Below, piece after piece: positions 23,503 to 35,240 of a stretch of DNA of 64,000 bases; position 1 is the first letter of the stretch, and each line of letters opens with the position of its first letter. A program made the translations under genes and the position numbers. The stretch comes from Dendrophyllia cribrosa (lineage: Eukaryota; Cnidaria; Anthozoa; Scleractinia; Dendrophylliidae), in NCBI GenBank assembly GCA_024195265.1, contig JAJLRJ010000003.1, positions 31,375,643 through 31,439,642 of the forward strand, in the 5' to 3' direction. A model generated the notes under the pieces. The model was not told the DNA's origin. It did no database searches and was given only the letters and a program-made list of their open reading frames with translations.

Positions 23503-23610
23503 GGCCTTGGTAGGTCCGTATAGGAAAAAACTGTGCTCTCGGTCTTGAGTACGTGCTCAAGACCTCTGGCACAGTTTTTCCTATACGGACCTCCCGGCCG
23601 GTAAATAACA
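23503..23610. mobile_element. Hairpin MITE
   Basis: TTATTTACCGGCC and GTCCGTATAGGAAAAAACTG are mirrored by CAGTTTTTCCTATACGGAC and GGCCGGTAAATAA, with a small inner hairpin (CTTGAGTACGTGCTCAAG). Confidence 0.8.
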
Positions 23611-23863
23611 TATATTAATTGGCAAACAGTTTTCTCCGCTAAACACAGCAAAAGATCCAACAAAAGACATGACGTGACATCGGCCATGTAGCCGCGCGAA
23701 AAACAAAGCTTCGCTTTGGTTTCAAAATTGCTAATATCCCGGATGTTACGCGATGTCATGCGCACATGTTTTGTGACGTCATACGCGCCAGCGAGCTAGC
23801 CCTACCCAACGCTCGGACGGACATACATGTACGGACGCGCCCGCGAAACATTTCGCTAGTCAT

Positions 23864-24204
23864 CAAGTGGGATCATTTTGATATCTTAGCGTCGGGCAAA
23901 ACTTATTTCCACTGTAAAATCAAAGAAACATTGTTTATACAAGAACTGAAGCCAGCTTTTAATGCAAACGTCAGTAGTGAGAAGTTGATGCTTTATTAAT
24001 TAGCTGTTTCTTTCTATGGATCAGCTGTTAAGTTTTGTACTTAATCTCGGTCCCAGTCCCTTTTCACTACTATATAAGTATAGTTTTCAACACTGTAACG
24101 GTCACTTTTGAAAATGTATGTAGTAGCATACGAAACGTCAAGTTTTATCAAAAATTAATAAGTTTAATATGTTTATCACCGCGGTTTGTGTTCTATTTCT
24201 CATC
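23864..24204 (+). mobile_element. 5'-truncated Penelope-like retroelement
   Basis: The 341-bp insert is flanked by an 11-bp duplication TCGCTAGTCAT (23853-23863, 24205-24215) and interrupts repeat P. It encodes WDHFDILASGKTYFHCKIKE then TLFIQELKPAFNANVSSEK, the typical C-terminal end of the Penelope GIY-YIG endonuclease. The 3' part contains TGTATGTAGTAGCATACGAAACGTC, resembling the hairpin and GAAAC of Penelope terminal ribozymes. Confidence 0.75.
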
Positions 24205-24589
24205 TCGCTAGTCATGACCATGAAAAATGACGGGCATAGGTTCTATGAGGATGGAGCTACGCGAGCGGGCCTTCGGCCCGCGAGAGCTCCGCTATTATTA
24301 TCATCGGATTTTTGAATGCTTAAAAAAACAAGAGGCTACAGGTAGCCTATACTCATGCGCATACGAAAGAAAGTTTCATGGTTTATTTTGAACGAGTCAC
24401 GCAACCCCTTCCCCAACGAATTTTGCATGACACACATTTCACCATCACTCAAGACATGTTGATTGAAGCTACCAATTTTTCTGTACTTGCTTTGAATATT
24501 TAATTTATTGATCCCCGATCAAACCCACACTAGTCTAATACTTCCCAAACCGTGAACTATTTCTATTACATTGGGTTATTCCCCCCGCC

Positions 24590-24720
24590 CCGCCTCGATG
24601 GATGGCAAGATTTTTTGACCCCTCTCCTTCCGCCCGGATTTCCTGGCCCGCTAGACCCCCCCTCCCGCCTGGATTTCCAAGCCCAGAGACCCCTCCTCCT
24701 GCCCGGTTTTCCAATAAATT
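24590..24720. repeat. C-rich minisatellite
   Basis: About three imperfect 35-40 bp units with CCCGCCTGGATTTCC-like cores. Apparent Gly/Pro-rich reading frames here result from the repeat. Confidence 0.6.
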
Positions 24721-25663
24721 TTTGGAAGCCCTAAATTTACAGGTAATGAAAAAAAATACGTGTAATCGCATTCTGGAGATTGCTGTAAATTGGTGAAACA
24801 TTTTAAAAATAAATATTGCGTGACGCATCATAAAACCCCCCCCGTGATTTCAAGACCAAATCGAAATGAAATATTTCTATGAAGCTAGTTCCTTAAATAA
24901 CTGCTTTTATTTTGCCATGTATTCGTTTTTTCCAGGATTCACAGTTTCTTCAAAGTGTTGTCTAGCCTGAGAAAACAGACGTCGCTTCGCGGCGCGACCA
25001 CTGGGGCCCCTGCAAAACTGACCCCAGTGGTGGAGCAAATACACAATTTTGTTTCATGCAAATTTTTTTGGAATTTTTTTTGGAAATGTAATTCGATCGC
25101 GCGCTGTTTTTTCATGATCATGAATCCAAAATATTTTTTCTAAAGGTCAAAACTTTTCAATGAAACTTATATTTCTTTGAATGAAAATGTCTTTCCCTTG
25201 AATAAGAGAGTTAAACGCTTATCAGAATTCAGTGATTTTCTGCTTCCGGAAGGCTTGGCGATTTATTTATCCTAATTGCAGCGCGGAGAGCTAGTGTCTG
25301 CGAATTATATTATAAACATCACAAAATATAAATATATTTCAAATATTTAAATTCAGCAACCTGCTTTATTATATCTAGTGTTTTCTAAAATTTCCAACTT
25401 TTCCTTTGTGTATATAGAATGCCATTCTTATCCGTAAAGATGATTTGCATAATGTTTTCGCGAATCAAAAAAATCTTGAAAGCAAACTTTATTTCAGAAA
25501 GCGCTATTTAATTCAATTATATTTACTAGCGTGCCTTTACCGTGATTATTGGCTTCATGAAGAAAACATTCGAACAACTTTGCGTCTAATGTTTCCCAAA
25601 CCGTGACTGCTTTCTGTTACATTTGAAAAGACTTCTTTTAAAAGCAATAAAATCAGTAAACGA

Positions 25664-26125
25664 CCGGGCTATTTTTATTTTAGCAATTCTCAAAAACAGT
25701 ATTACGCAACCGTCCGCCGTTTACTCTGTGTTTAGAGTGCACAAAAGCTCCCAAAAGCAACCTTTTCTCGGTCTAGAATAACAAGTATGACTACTCCGAA
25801 TAAAATACACCAGTTGTGTATTGAAAATTGCCCGAGAAACTGATTTGGAAATCAAAAATGCAAAAAATACACAGACATCTTTGCGTAAGGCGACGCGTGT
25901 GAAGTTTAATAGAACTATAAATTCAAGTCTTGTTTTGTTTACATAATATTATGGAACATTTCTCCAAAACTAACAAAAACACAAAGAAAAAGTCAATCAC
26001 AAATTGATATCAGCATAAATTCTCACCGAAAAATGAAATTTCTTTTACGGTAAAGTCCCTCGCCTGCTTGAAAATTCTTTAAAACTCCGCTTCTTCGGAT
26101 TTGATCGCCGCGCACTGATAAAAAA
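25664..26125 (-). repeat. Repeat P fragment (copy 3)
   Basis: Matches the AT-rich end of repeat P from ACGACCGGGCTATTT to ACTCCGCTTCTTCGG, in reverse orientation to 14878-15979. Truncated before the GC-rich part. Confidence 0.7.
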
Positions 26126-26156
26126 CGTAGAATTGGTAAGTGACCCGAGACCCGGT

Positions 26157-26301
26157 GCCGGATTCACGAAGCCCTCCTAAGTTAAGACATATCCTAAGTA
26201 TTGTTTCTTAACAATAGCCTATTGTTGGAATGACAATAGACTATTGTTAAGAAACAATACTTAAAATCTGTCTTAACTTAGGAGGGCTTCGTGAATCCGG
26301 C
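26157..26301. mobile_element. Hairpin MITE with GCCGGATTCACGAAGCCC ends
   Basis: GCCGGATTCACGAAGCCCTC and CTAAGTTAAGAC are mirrored at the right end, with a second inner palindrome AAGTATTGTTTCTTAACAAT. 145 bp. Confidence 0.85.
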
Positions 26302-26345
26302 CCCCGGTTACTAAAATATGCGTGCATAAATGTGCATGCAAAATC

Positions 26346-26346
<1 letters not shown>

Positions 26347-26375
<29 letters not shown>
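26347..26375. repeat. (AC)n microsatellite followed by an A run
   Basis: About 14 AC dinucleotides, then AATAATAATAA and a long A tract to 26409. Confidence 0.85.
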
Positions 26376-26381
<6 letters not shown>

Positions 26382-26779
26382 AATAATAATAAAAAAAAAA
26401 AAAAAAAAAGAAAAACGAAGGCCATTTTATAACTCATGCCGCTACGCGGATGAGTAATAAAGATTCTTTTTGTAGTACATGTTTAGTCGCCCACGATCTG
26501 AGTGGAATGAGCCATTGGATCAGCCTTATGTGTGAACACAGGCTTACCATCGTCCGCGAGTGTGGTGGACTGTGCTTTTAAATGGATGCGTCGGCTATAA
26601 ATTAAGCGCTTCTATTTGTCATTTCGTCATTAAAATTTGTGGGATAACCTGCAACAGGCGTTTTGGTACACCAATCGAACTTTAATAAAAGGTAATTGTG
26701 CTTCTTCAGAATACCAGAAAGACTAATCAAATCTCGCCCCGAAAAAAAAGTCAAACACATATAACATTTTAATCTTGAG

Positions 26780-26785
26780 TTTATT
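26780..26785 (-). promoter_or_regulatory. Poly(A) signal of copy 2
   Basis: AATAAA on the minus strand, 211 bases after the copy 2 stop codon, at the position conserved in copies 3 and 4. Confidence 0.5.
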
Positions 26786-26995
26786 TATTGAAGCTTTTAT
26801 CAGCACTTTCAAGCAGTTCTTCTCTTTCGTATCGAGTTACAAGACGATCGGATCGGCAGAACGTAAAAATCTAACTACATAGTTTTTTAACCCGATCTAC
26901 AGATTTAATCATGCTATGGTTAACAGATTTCCACTATGATTAACGGTCCTACCAAGCTCGTCAGCTTCTGTTGCTACTGCTTGTCTCATGTTTAT

Positions 26996-29900
26996 CTAGC
27001 TTATTTTTATCTTTATTTTGATTCTGATCCTGATCCTGATTCTAATTTTCCAGCCACGCTTTTTCCGTTGCAGGTTGGCTTTCTTGTTTCCATAGTTGAA
27101 AACAATCTCCACTCCCGTTTTACACTGCCCCGTGTCACCCAAGTGCTTGACTTCCATTTCTTTGGTTAACTTGTCGGCAAGCTCAGAACCAAATGCACCT
27201 AAGGGTCAAAACAACAGGTTTTTAACACTTATTTTAACTCACTATAGATATCGTTAAATTGTTTGTTTCGTTTACTCTCTCATTTTATTACCACTAAGCC
27301 AATGGATAAGACTTGTGTGTGAGCACAGGATTACCATCCTATGTTTGTGTGGTGTACTGTGCTTTTAAATGGCTGCGTCGGTTATAAATTTACCCGTTTC
27401 TGAATGCGATATTTAGGGTTTTGAAACAGATTAAAATGATATAATAAATGCTACACAATAGAGAACTCGGGGTATAAGAAAGTAACTGTTTCTTTTTTCA
27501 TCCAAAAGTCAGGTTTGTAATATTTTTTTTGTGTGTCGTAGATTTCTCATTTAAAGGATTTTTTTATGTCAGTGGAGAGGTTGACTTGTTTTGACTTAAC
27601 TACGGACGTCGGTGTGTAAATAGACAATGTGTTCCGCCATAAGATAAGAAATTACCGAGGTCGATTACGGAAGTTAGGGATATCAGGTTAACATTGTTGT
27701 TATGTTTTTTCTTTGTTGATTCAGAGCTTGCAAAAACAGTTTAACAAACTTGAAGTTTCATTCACTCAGAAACAGAGTGATTGAACCGCGTGTGCCATGA
27801 TCTTAACATGCCAGATTTAATTTCACCAGTTAGGCACGTGTTTCAGCAACTTGCATTTAGCTCATGGTCAAGCATCGACTCAGCATCGAGCTTATGGATT
27901 GAAAGATAAATCGATGCCATTAATAAATATTTTGATTTCATTTTAATTAGAACTATGAAACAGATTGCAGATTTACCAGACAGCAAATTGTTCAGTTCTT
28001 GTTCAATCTCTGGAACCTTTGAGCAGTTCACTATCTTGTAGTAGTAGTGCGATTTCTGGAGAAGAAAAAAAATAAAAGATGATTAGTATTCAGTCCACAA
28101 GAAAAGGGACATGATAAAAAAGCTCTGTGGATTTGTTTTTAAGTTAAATACTTCATCAAAATACAATGGCTCCTTATAGAATTGAAGGGCTCCAGACAAG
28201 AACGTTCTAAGTACTTTGTTGGAAAATTTTCACTGAAATCTTGGATTTTTGGCCTCAAAAGGGACTCATTTGCAAAAATTATGACTGGATCATGTAAATG
28301 TGACTGAAAGGATTTCAACCGGGTCAACAAATTTTCTATCTTCGAACAGAATAAAATTTTATCTTGAAAAGATACATAGGGTGTCCTAAGGCCCAAAACA
28401 TTTTCTTAAAGATGTGGATTTTCTTCCCCATTTTGGATCTGTTTTAAGGTGGCTCGACTGGGTTTTTGAGTGACGATACCGTTTAGCTTTGAGCAACTTG
28501 TGTACCACCACAAACGATACAACGGAAAATCGATTGCCACAGCTGTACTAGAGAAAGATTAAAGTTTCAGATGAGGTAAGTTTTATGGAAATCGGAGTTG
28601 CCAAAGCAACGTTATGACGTCATTCCCTGTTTTACATAATACCGAATTACTTGTCATCAAGAGATAATTTTGGAAAACGCTCTCTCGATCTTCGACCTGA
28701 CGTACTTGTCCTAAGGTCTACAAAATTTTACAAATTTCTATGGAAACGTTTTCGAGAAAATTTCGAGTGAAGTTTTAAGGTGTTAAAATACAACAAAAAC
28801 AAAACAATTTTCAAATGTTATTAAAACTTATGTCTACAAGGCTTGATGAAATAATATTTTGGTCTTAAATGAATTTTATACCTTGAGTGGAAATCTCTGC
28901 GAAATCGCCCATTTGAATTTTATAAACGTTGGCTTGAATATGAACTGGTCTGGAGTGTTTTTTAGCGTTTTTTATCAAAAATTGACCCTACACTTATTAA
29001 AATGGTCACGAATTTAAATGCGATTGATGAATTTTGTCCTCATAATGATTAATTAATACTCAATACAACTGCCAAGTTTCAAATTCATTGAAACGTTCTT
29101 AGGCTGTCAATTTACAACCTCAACGTCTCATTAGCGTCTCCATTGTCTCGAATCGCCATGCAATTGTAAATTTCAGTACATAATTAATTCATAAACACTT
29201 CATTGCTTTGTTTTAAGCGTTACATGAATTCATGATGTACTGAAAGCTACAATTCCACGGCGATTTGATACAATGGAGATGCATAATGAAACAACAAGCC
29301 ACTAGCGCGAAAATCAGCTCAATATTTTCCTGAGTTGGCGCTAAAAATTGACAGCCTTAGAATATTTCAATGAATTTGAAACTTGGAGATTGTATTAAAC
29401 ATGAATTAATCTTCATGAGGACTAAGTTTAAAAAAAATTCATCAATCGCTTTTTAATTCGTTTTAATAAGTGTAGGGTCAATTTTTGATATAAAAGCGAA
29501 ATAACACTCCAGGCCAGGCCAATTCATATTCAAGCCAATATTTCTGAAATTCAAAGGGAGCGATTTCCTTGAGATTTTCACCTAAGGTATTTGGATGGTA
29601 TAAAATTCATTTAAGACCAAAATATTATTTCATCAAGCCTTGTAGACATAAACGTTTTAATAACATTTCAAAATTGTTTTGTTTTTGTTGTATTTTAACA
29701 CCTTAAAACTTCACTCGAAATTTTCTCGAAAACGCTTCCATAGAAATTTGTAAAATTTTGTAGACCTTAGGACAAGTACGTCAGGTCGAAGATTCAGAGG
29801 GCGTTTTCCAAAATTATCTCTTGATGTCAAGTAATTCGGTATTATGTAAAACAGGGAGTGACGTCATAACGTTGCTATGGCAGCTCCGATTTCCATAAAA

Positions 29901-32900
29901 CTTACCTCATCTGAAACTTCAATCTTTCTCTAGTACAACTGTGGCAATCGATTTTCCGTTGGATCGTTTGTGGTGGTACACAAGTTTCTCAAAGCTAAAC
30001 GGTATCGTCCCTCAAAAACCCAGTCGAGCCACCTTAAGTACCATAACAATAAGAAATAATTAATTTGACAAAACTGTGCTTTTAAAACATACAATTTTAG
30101 TACACCTCAGTCGATAATATTGACATTCAGCTTTGTCTCAGTTTAATTTCCGTATATATACATATTTGTATAAAAGACAATCCGGCAGACAAACATCCTA
30201 AGCTAACAACTATATATGTCCAACATAAGAATGTCAGTTCTCGATTTCCAAGCAATCACGTCCACGGCAACCGCTTGTAAACTGAGTTTTTGGTTGTTTA
30301 CCGTTTACTCCAAAATTCTGGAAATTTCGGATGGAATTTAAATGGTAAGAACATACAGTGTATGGTTTACCCAAAGGGATAATTCCCTTCAAAACTGGAC
30401 GTCTTGAAAAGTAGTCCAAAATTCCCTAACGGAATTTCCGAACGGAAAATGTGCAATGTTATATTTGTTCCTTCCTACCAGTTTTAGGCCCTACACCAAT
30501 TTTGACTCGTTTCAATACGTTCTGAGTAAATTCCGTTTAACAGTACAAGGGAAACCAACAACGGAATTTCTATTTAGAGATTTGCGTTCCAGTTGCAGAA
30601 ACTGTGAACCATCCGGGTTTTGCCGAGTTAATGGCGCTCTTGCACCATGGGAAAGACAACGTCAAGTGACACTAGATAGGAAGCAATAGCACACACACAT
30701 CCACTTGTGATAACATGCCTCAACGTATTCTGGTTTGTCAGGTTCTTTCACCATCTTGGTAGTGACTTCCTTCTGGTAGCCATGACCCTCAAGATCTGCC
30801 TTCTTTAACATTTCCCGTATCTTAGAAGCTGGGGCATGAAAGTCGCGGTTGTAAAGCTTCACTTGCAATGATTCTCCAGTATTGGCCTCTGAGAATTTAC
30901 AAAAAAATAATTGTCATGTAAAATATCTTGCCATTGTTATTAATTTTATTATTATTCCAATACTTTGATGCTCTCTTTTCAGTAACCAAGCAATCTCGTT
31001 TATACGCAGGACAAAGCGTTCAGGAGCAGCCAATGAATCGTTTCAGTAGAAAGCTGATCGAAAGGCCTTAGTCATCTTACAAATTCATAATAAATCGCCT
31101 TAAACGAGGCTAACAACCGAGTTAGGAACCCGAGTTAGGAACCCAATTAGGATTCAAAGACAGGAATCGAGAAAATAACTAGAAATAACTGTTTCGCAAA
31201 ATATTTTGCTAAGAAATTGAAGTTTCTTTTTGTGACGCTTACATAGAGAAAGAAGGCAGAAGCTAGTCAGCAGACATGGCCAAGTGATTTTCTTCCTTAC
31301 TAAGAGAAGGACTATTGCTGGTGCCCCCCTGTGGATGGGGGCACTCCCATATTTAAGCCATATAGATATATGCCGCGGGATACGGTATGGTTTTTGGGGT
31401 CCTCATTCCTTAAAACGGGTATCCTTTTTGGCATTGTGGTCTTTTGATAGGGTTCCTAAATAAAAGTGCAGGACCTAAAGATATTATTTATTTATTTATT
31501 TATTTGTACCTTGTCAACCCTTTTAATCCTTATAATAGCCCAAGTGAAAATTCACAAAATATTAATTTGTAAAACCCAAAGAAAGAAATGTTAGTATGCG
31601 AAAGTTCGGTTAGGGTTAGTTTGATTTGAGTGTTAACAACATAGGATTTCGTTCAAATCAAAAGTTAGTACTATAAATCATCCCATCATAACTTGTTCTA
31701 GGAGTGAAAGGATTAACGTACTAACAAAAAATAGATCACCATTTAACCTCATTGCAGACGTAACCGAGTTCCTAACTCGGGTATCTAACTCGGTTCCTAA
31801 TTCGGTTTCTAACTCGAAAGTTAGGTATCCTCGCCTTAAACGTTTGTAACACTGATCGGAAAAATTAACGCCTTTTTTTTGCAGGGATAAAATAATGTCG
31901 TTTTCGGTACGAAGTAAGGTTCGCTAAGATTTTCGGAGTTTTTTTTTTCGGAGATTTTCGGATTTTGGGGGATAAATTCCTTTCCCTGAAATTTCTGCCG
32001 CTGAAATATTCAGTTATAGGAACCGAAAAGATGAAACTGTATTAGCTTTCACACTGTTTTCTTTAAAAGCACTAAAATGATCTGGAAAATCAATACAACG
32101 TCATTCCCAGCATTTTCCTAAACATTCCTCGTTGGGTGCCCTGTGACGTTCTTAACCCTTTCACTCCCAGAGAAACTTTTGGAAACATGTAATGTAGTTC
32201 TAACTTTTTAATCTGTTGACGAAATCCTATGGTGTGACCATTCAAATGGAACCTCTTCAGCAGTACTTTTGCATGGTACCATTTGTTCTAACTTTTGAGT
32301 CTGTTGACGAAATCCTATGGTGTGACCATTCAAATGAAACCTCTTTGGCAGTACTTTTGCATGGTACCATTTGTTCTAACTTTTGAGTCTGTTGACGAAA
32401 TCCTATGGTGTGACCATTCAAATGAAACCTCTTCAGCAGTACTTTTGCATGGTACCATTTGTTTTTCGGTATTGTACAAAATGAAATTTGGGATTTTTCT
32501 TGAATTTTGATGTTTGGCACTCTTGGGAATTAAAAGGTTAAAACAGAAGAGCAATGATAAACAAGACAACTTTTGAGAGCTTTATATAAGACAAAAAAAA
32601 AACCGTTTTTTTTCTTTACTGTCAATTATAGATCAGGGTGTTAATCCATCCCTTTGCCAGTTTTTCAGATGTTTTTTCGGCATTGAGAATTCATTGCATG
32701 CAGACGCGATGAATAATGATTGCTGTTTGACTTGAACACTGAACTCCACGTCTTATGGCTCTTTCCTGACAGAAAAAAATATTAAACTGACGTCTTGCTA
32801 GTCATCTGAAGAAACTGCAAGGGTTGCATAACGTAGAGTGTAACTAGAGTATATTTATCAGTTGATCAAAATTAAACTATTTTACGTGCATGATGACGGA

Positions 32901-33394
32901 AGATTTATTACAGTAAATTCTCACTTACAAAAAAACCAGTGGATTAGAGTATTACAGTGAAACTTGTAATACATAAAACACCTGTAGCTAGACCTGCTTC
33001 AGCCTGATATTTGAAATAGCCGGAGTTCTTATTTGGACAATTATTTGATATTTGGTATTCTTGGGAGTTAAACGGTTTATCAGCAAAAAACAATGTCATC
33101 CCTGACAAAAATAAGACCCTATTCAAGAACCTAAACAACCTGGTTTCTAACTTGACATCTGATACAGTATATGAGAACCCATTTATGAAGGCTGACTTGT
33201 AAAATACAGACTCTTAGATGTGGGTGTACGCTGTATTTGTTTCGTTCTGTCCAATTCGTGGAAAGCTGGTGAATCTAAAATAACTGAAAAAGTAGGTAGA
33301 TGAACAATTCTCGAACAAAATCAGACTTACCGACAGCTGCGGAAAAGAGAAGCAAACCCGAAAACACGGCGTTGAACACAGCAAGCATCACCAT
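26996..33394 (-). CDS. Secreted protein family, copy 2 (171 aa) with Ile-Arg/Ile-Lys tail
   Basis: Exons: 33331-33394, 30719-30888, 27977-28055, 26996-27198 (516 nt, phases 1,0,1). Exon 1 reads MVMLAVFNAVFSGLLLFSAAV, a signal peptide with a second in-frame Met at 33388. The middle exons match copies 1 and 3. Exon 4 begins GAFGSELADK, carries the Cys in GQCKTG, and ends RKKR then GWKIRIRIRIRIKIKIKIS and a TAG stop. RKKR fits the furin consensus R-X-K/R-R, so release of a 19-residue cationic peptide is a reasonable inference. Strict hydrophobic/basic alternation favours a beta-strand with one basic face, the design used in synthetic IRIK-type antimicrobial peptides. The tail is written by a hexanucleotide repeat. 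Introns are enlarged: intron 2 holds a 1.6-kb palindrome and intron 1 another element. The function is a hypothesis; the family is not one I recognise. Confidence 0.72.
28448..30033. mobile_element. 1.6-kb near-complete palindrome in intron 2 of copy 2
   Basis: GGTGGCTCGACTGGGTTTTT at 28448 is mirrored at 30033, and complementarity continues with scattered mismatches to a centre near 29210. Arms are about 770 bp with a loop of about 50 bp. TTAA lies at each edge (28444-28447, 30034-30037), as expected for piggyBac- or Kolobok-type targeting. No ORF. Foldback-type non-autonomous element. Confidence 0.85.
31107..31830. mobile_element. Element with GAGTTAGGAACC clusters and 12-bp duplication
   Basis: TCGCCTTAAACG flanks it on both sides (31095-31106, 31831-31842). 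The ends carry inverted clusters of CCGAGTTAGGAACC / GGTTCCTAACTCGG. The interior includes an (ATTT)n run near 31490. It lies in intron 1 of copy 2. Family not recognised. Confidence 0.65.
32197..32462. repeat. 88-bp tandem repeat, three units
   Basis: GTTCTAACTTTTGAGTCTGT begins units at 32197, 32285 and 32373; each ends GCATGGTACCATTT. The unit length is not a multiple of three, so the overlapping ORFs are artefacts. Confidence 0.9.
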
Positions 33395-33559
33395 CTTTAC
33401 TGGAAGAGGCTTTCTACGAGAGCTAAGCTGTTATCTCTGTAACTAAAACACTTTCGTTAACCCAAGAACTTGTTTGGGCCGGCGTAATTAGGAGAAACAA
33501 TATCGTATACTATTTGTGGTAAAGGCACACAATCTCAAGTGGCATTGATTCAAAACGCT

Positions 33560-33840
33560 CCACAACAAATGTGATGAACTGCAACTTAAAGATCTGCTTC
33601 AGCCAAAAAAAACCTACTACTGCTGCAGAATATTTTCTTTTTGATCTTAACCATTCTAACTTTGGCATGCAAGTAATTCCTTTAGAAACTTTTAACACTT
33701 CTCGTGACTCGATACATAAAATTCTCACATCGTATAACTTATTCTTTTGTAAATTTAGTAACATCTTATACCTGAAGAAGGCTGGTCTGGCCAGCTGAAA
33801 TATTGTACGAAACAAAATATACGCTGTTTTCAGCTTTTGC
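33560..33840 (+). mobile_element. Penelope-like terminal fragment
   Basis: The plus strand ends an open stretch with VIPLETFNTSRDSIHKI and LKKAGLAS, then CTGAAGA, a GGCTGG/CCAGCT hairpin and GAAA (33772-33800). The same arrangement is at 53346-53373. This fits the terminal repeat of Penelope-like elements. Confidence 0.45.
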
Positions 33841-34844
33841 TTAAAGTATTATATTTGTAGGTATTTGGCAATACAAGAACATGGGCACGGGCCAGGCAAA
33901 CTTTCGATATTTCAGTGGGACAATATCCCTTAAAACGTCACCATTTTTAGTGTTACTTTAAAAAACCACAAAAACGGATTTATGTCAGCGGAAACCCAAA
34001 CATAATGGTCCAGTTTTGTTTAAAGTTATTCTACTGGTGCTCTAAGAGTAAAAATAAGTGTCTTGGGCTGCAGATGGCCAGGATGAAAATGGATTGCAAC
34101 TTGAACAAATTTGGCGAATTGTTTCAAGTTTAGCTAATTTATCACCTTGAGTCTTAATAAATTCGATAATGTAAAAGCTTTTCGTGTATGAGAAAGGTAG
34201 TTAGTTTCAATTTGGGGCAGTTTTGCCCCCAAAACGTCAAAATCGCTTGGACATAGCTCTTTTAAATGCAAAGTTAAAAGTAAAAGAAGCCACTTACCTC
34301 TCAGTTCTGTAGCTTGGTCACTTCGATCACTTGTGAGGAACGAGCTTGGTTGAAGATGGCCGTCTCAAGCTTGATGAAGATGGCTATTAATTGCAGTCTG
34401 TTTTATATATCTTATCATGGGAACTTTGAAGTATTTATTTACTGTTTTCTTGCCATTTTACTGATTTCCAATTTCTCAGGCGTGTTTCTACATTAAAATT
34501 GTTTAAACAACAAAATTTATTTGACAAACGCAGCTTGTCTTTTTCTGATTTGAAAGCGCGATTGAATTCATTTGGATTATTAACACATTCAGTTTTGTTT
34601 GTCATGTTAGATGATTGCCATTTTGTCATTCAATTAACCATAAACCTAAAAATGGCGTTAAACAATTCTATTCATAATTTTCTATGCTGTCATTGAAAGC
34701 GGCAGAAATATTGGAATATGATGGTTTTCCAAGATGAACTAAGAACTCGTGTTTCGAGACTAGAGAGGGACTCCTAGTGACAGGAATGCATTTCGTATTT
34801 TTAGGGATTAAAAATTGGTATCACTTTTGTGTCCACGCACCTGT

Positions 34845-35240
34845 TTCTTAACAAACTAACAAGCCAAAATCACAATTAAGACACATTAAACTAGTTTATT
34901 TAAGCTATTATTAACCTATTGTGAACACAAACAAAGTGTGGAGTTTGTTTGTTTAAGATGAACCAGTCATTCAGCTAATAATGATGTTTACTAGCATGGC
35001 AGAGAAACTTTTGTGAATAGAATTAATGTTTTATGCTTACGTTGAGATATTGTCTCGAATATTAGAATACAAAGTATACATCATTATTAGCTGAATGACT
35101 GGCTCATCCTCAATTAATTACACTTAAGACAAACTCCACCCTTTGTGTCGGTTCGCAAGAGGTTAATAATAGCTAAAATAAACTATTCGTATGCGTCTTA
35201 ATTGTGTTTTTGAATTTAAAGTTCGTTAAAGACAGGTGTA
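34845..35240. mobile_element. Foldback element with CCAGTCATTCAGCTAATAAT core
   Basis: GAACCAGTCATTCAGCTAAT at 34960 is mirrored at about 35100. Less perfect complementarity extends outward through GGTTAATAATAGC and TTAATTGTG on both sides. The loop is about 75 bp. Confidence 0.7.

Larger units (their letters stand above)
20397..24297. mobile_element. Nested insertion block within repeat P, splitting intron 3 of copy 4
   Basis: The left edge (20405-20490) and right edge (23690-24297) both belong to repeat P in reverse orientation. Between and inside them sit a long-inverted-repeat element (21181-22896), a hairpin (23503-23610) and a Penelope fragment (23864-24204). Host intron sequence resumes at about 24298 (TATTATTATC). 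Confidence 0.6.

Noticed and set aside
24535..24831. Gly/Pro-rich collagen-like ORFs
   Set aside because: Produced by a C-rich minisatellite read in several frames.
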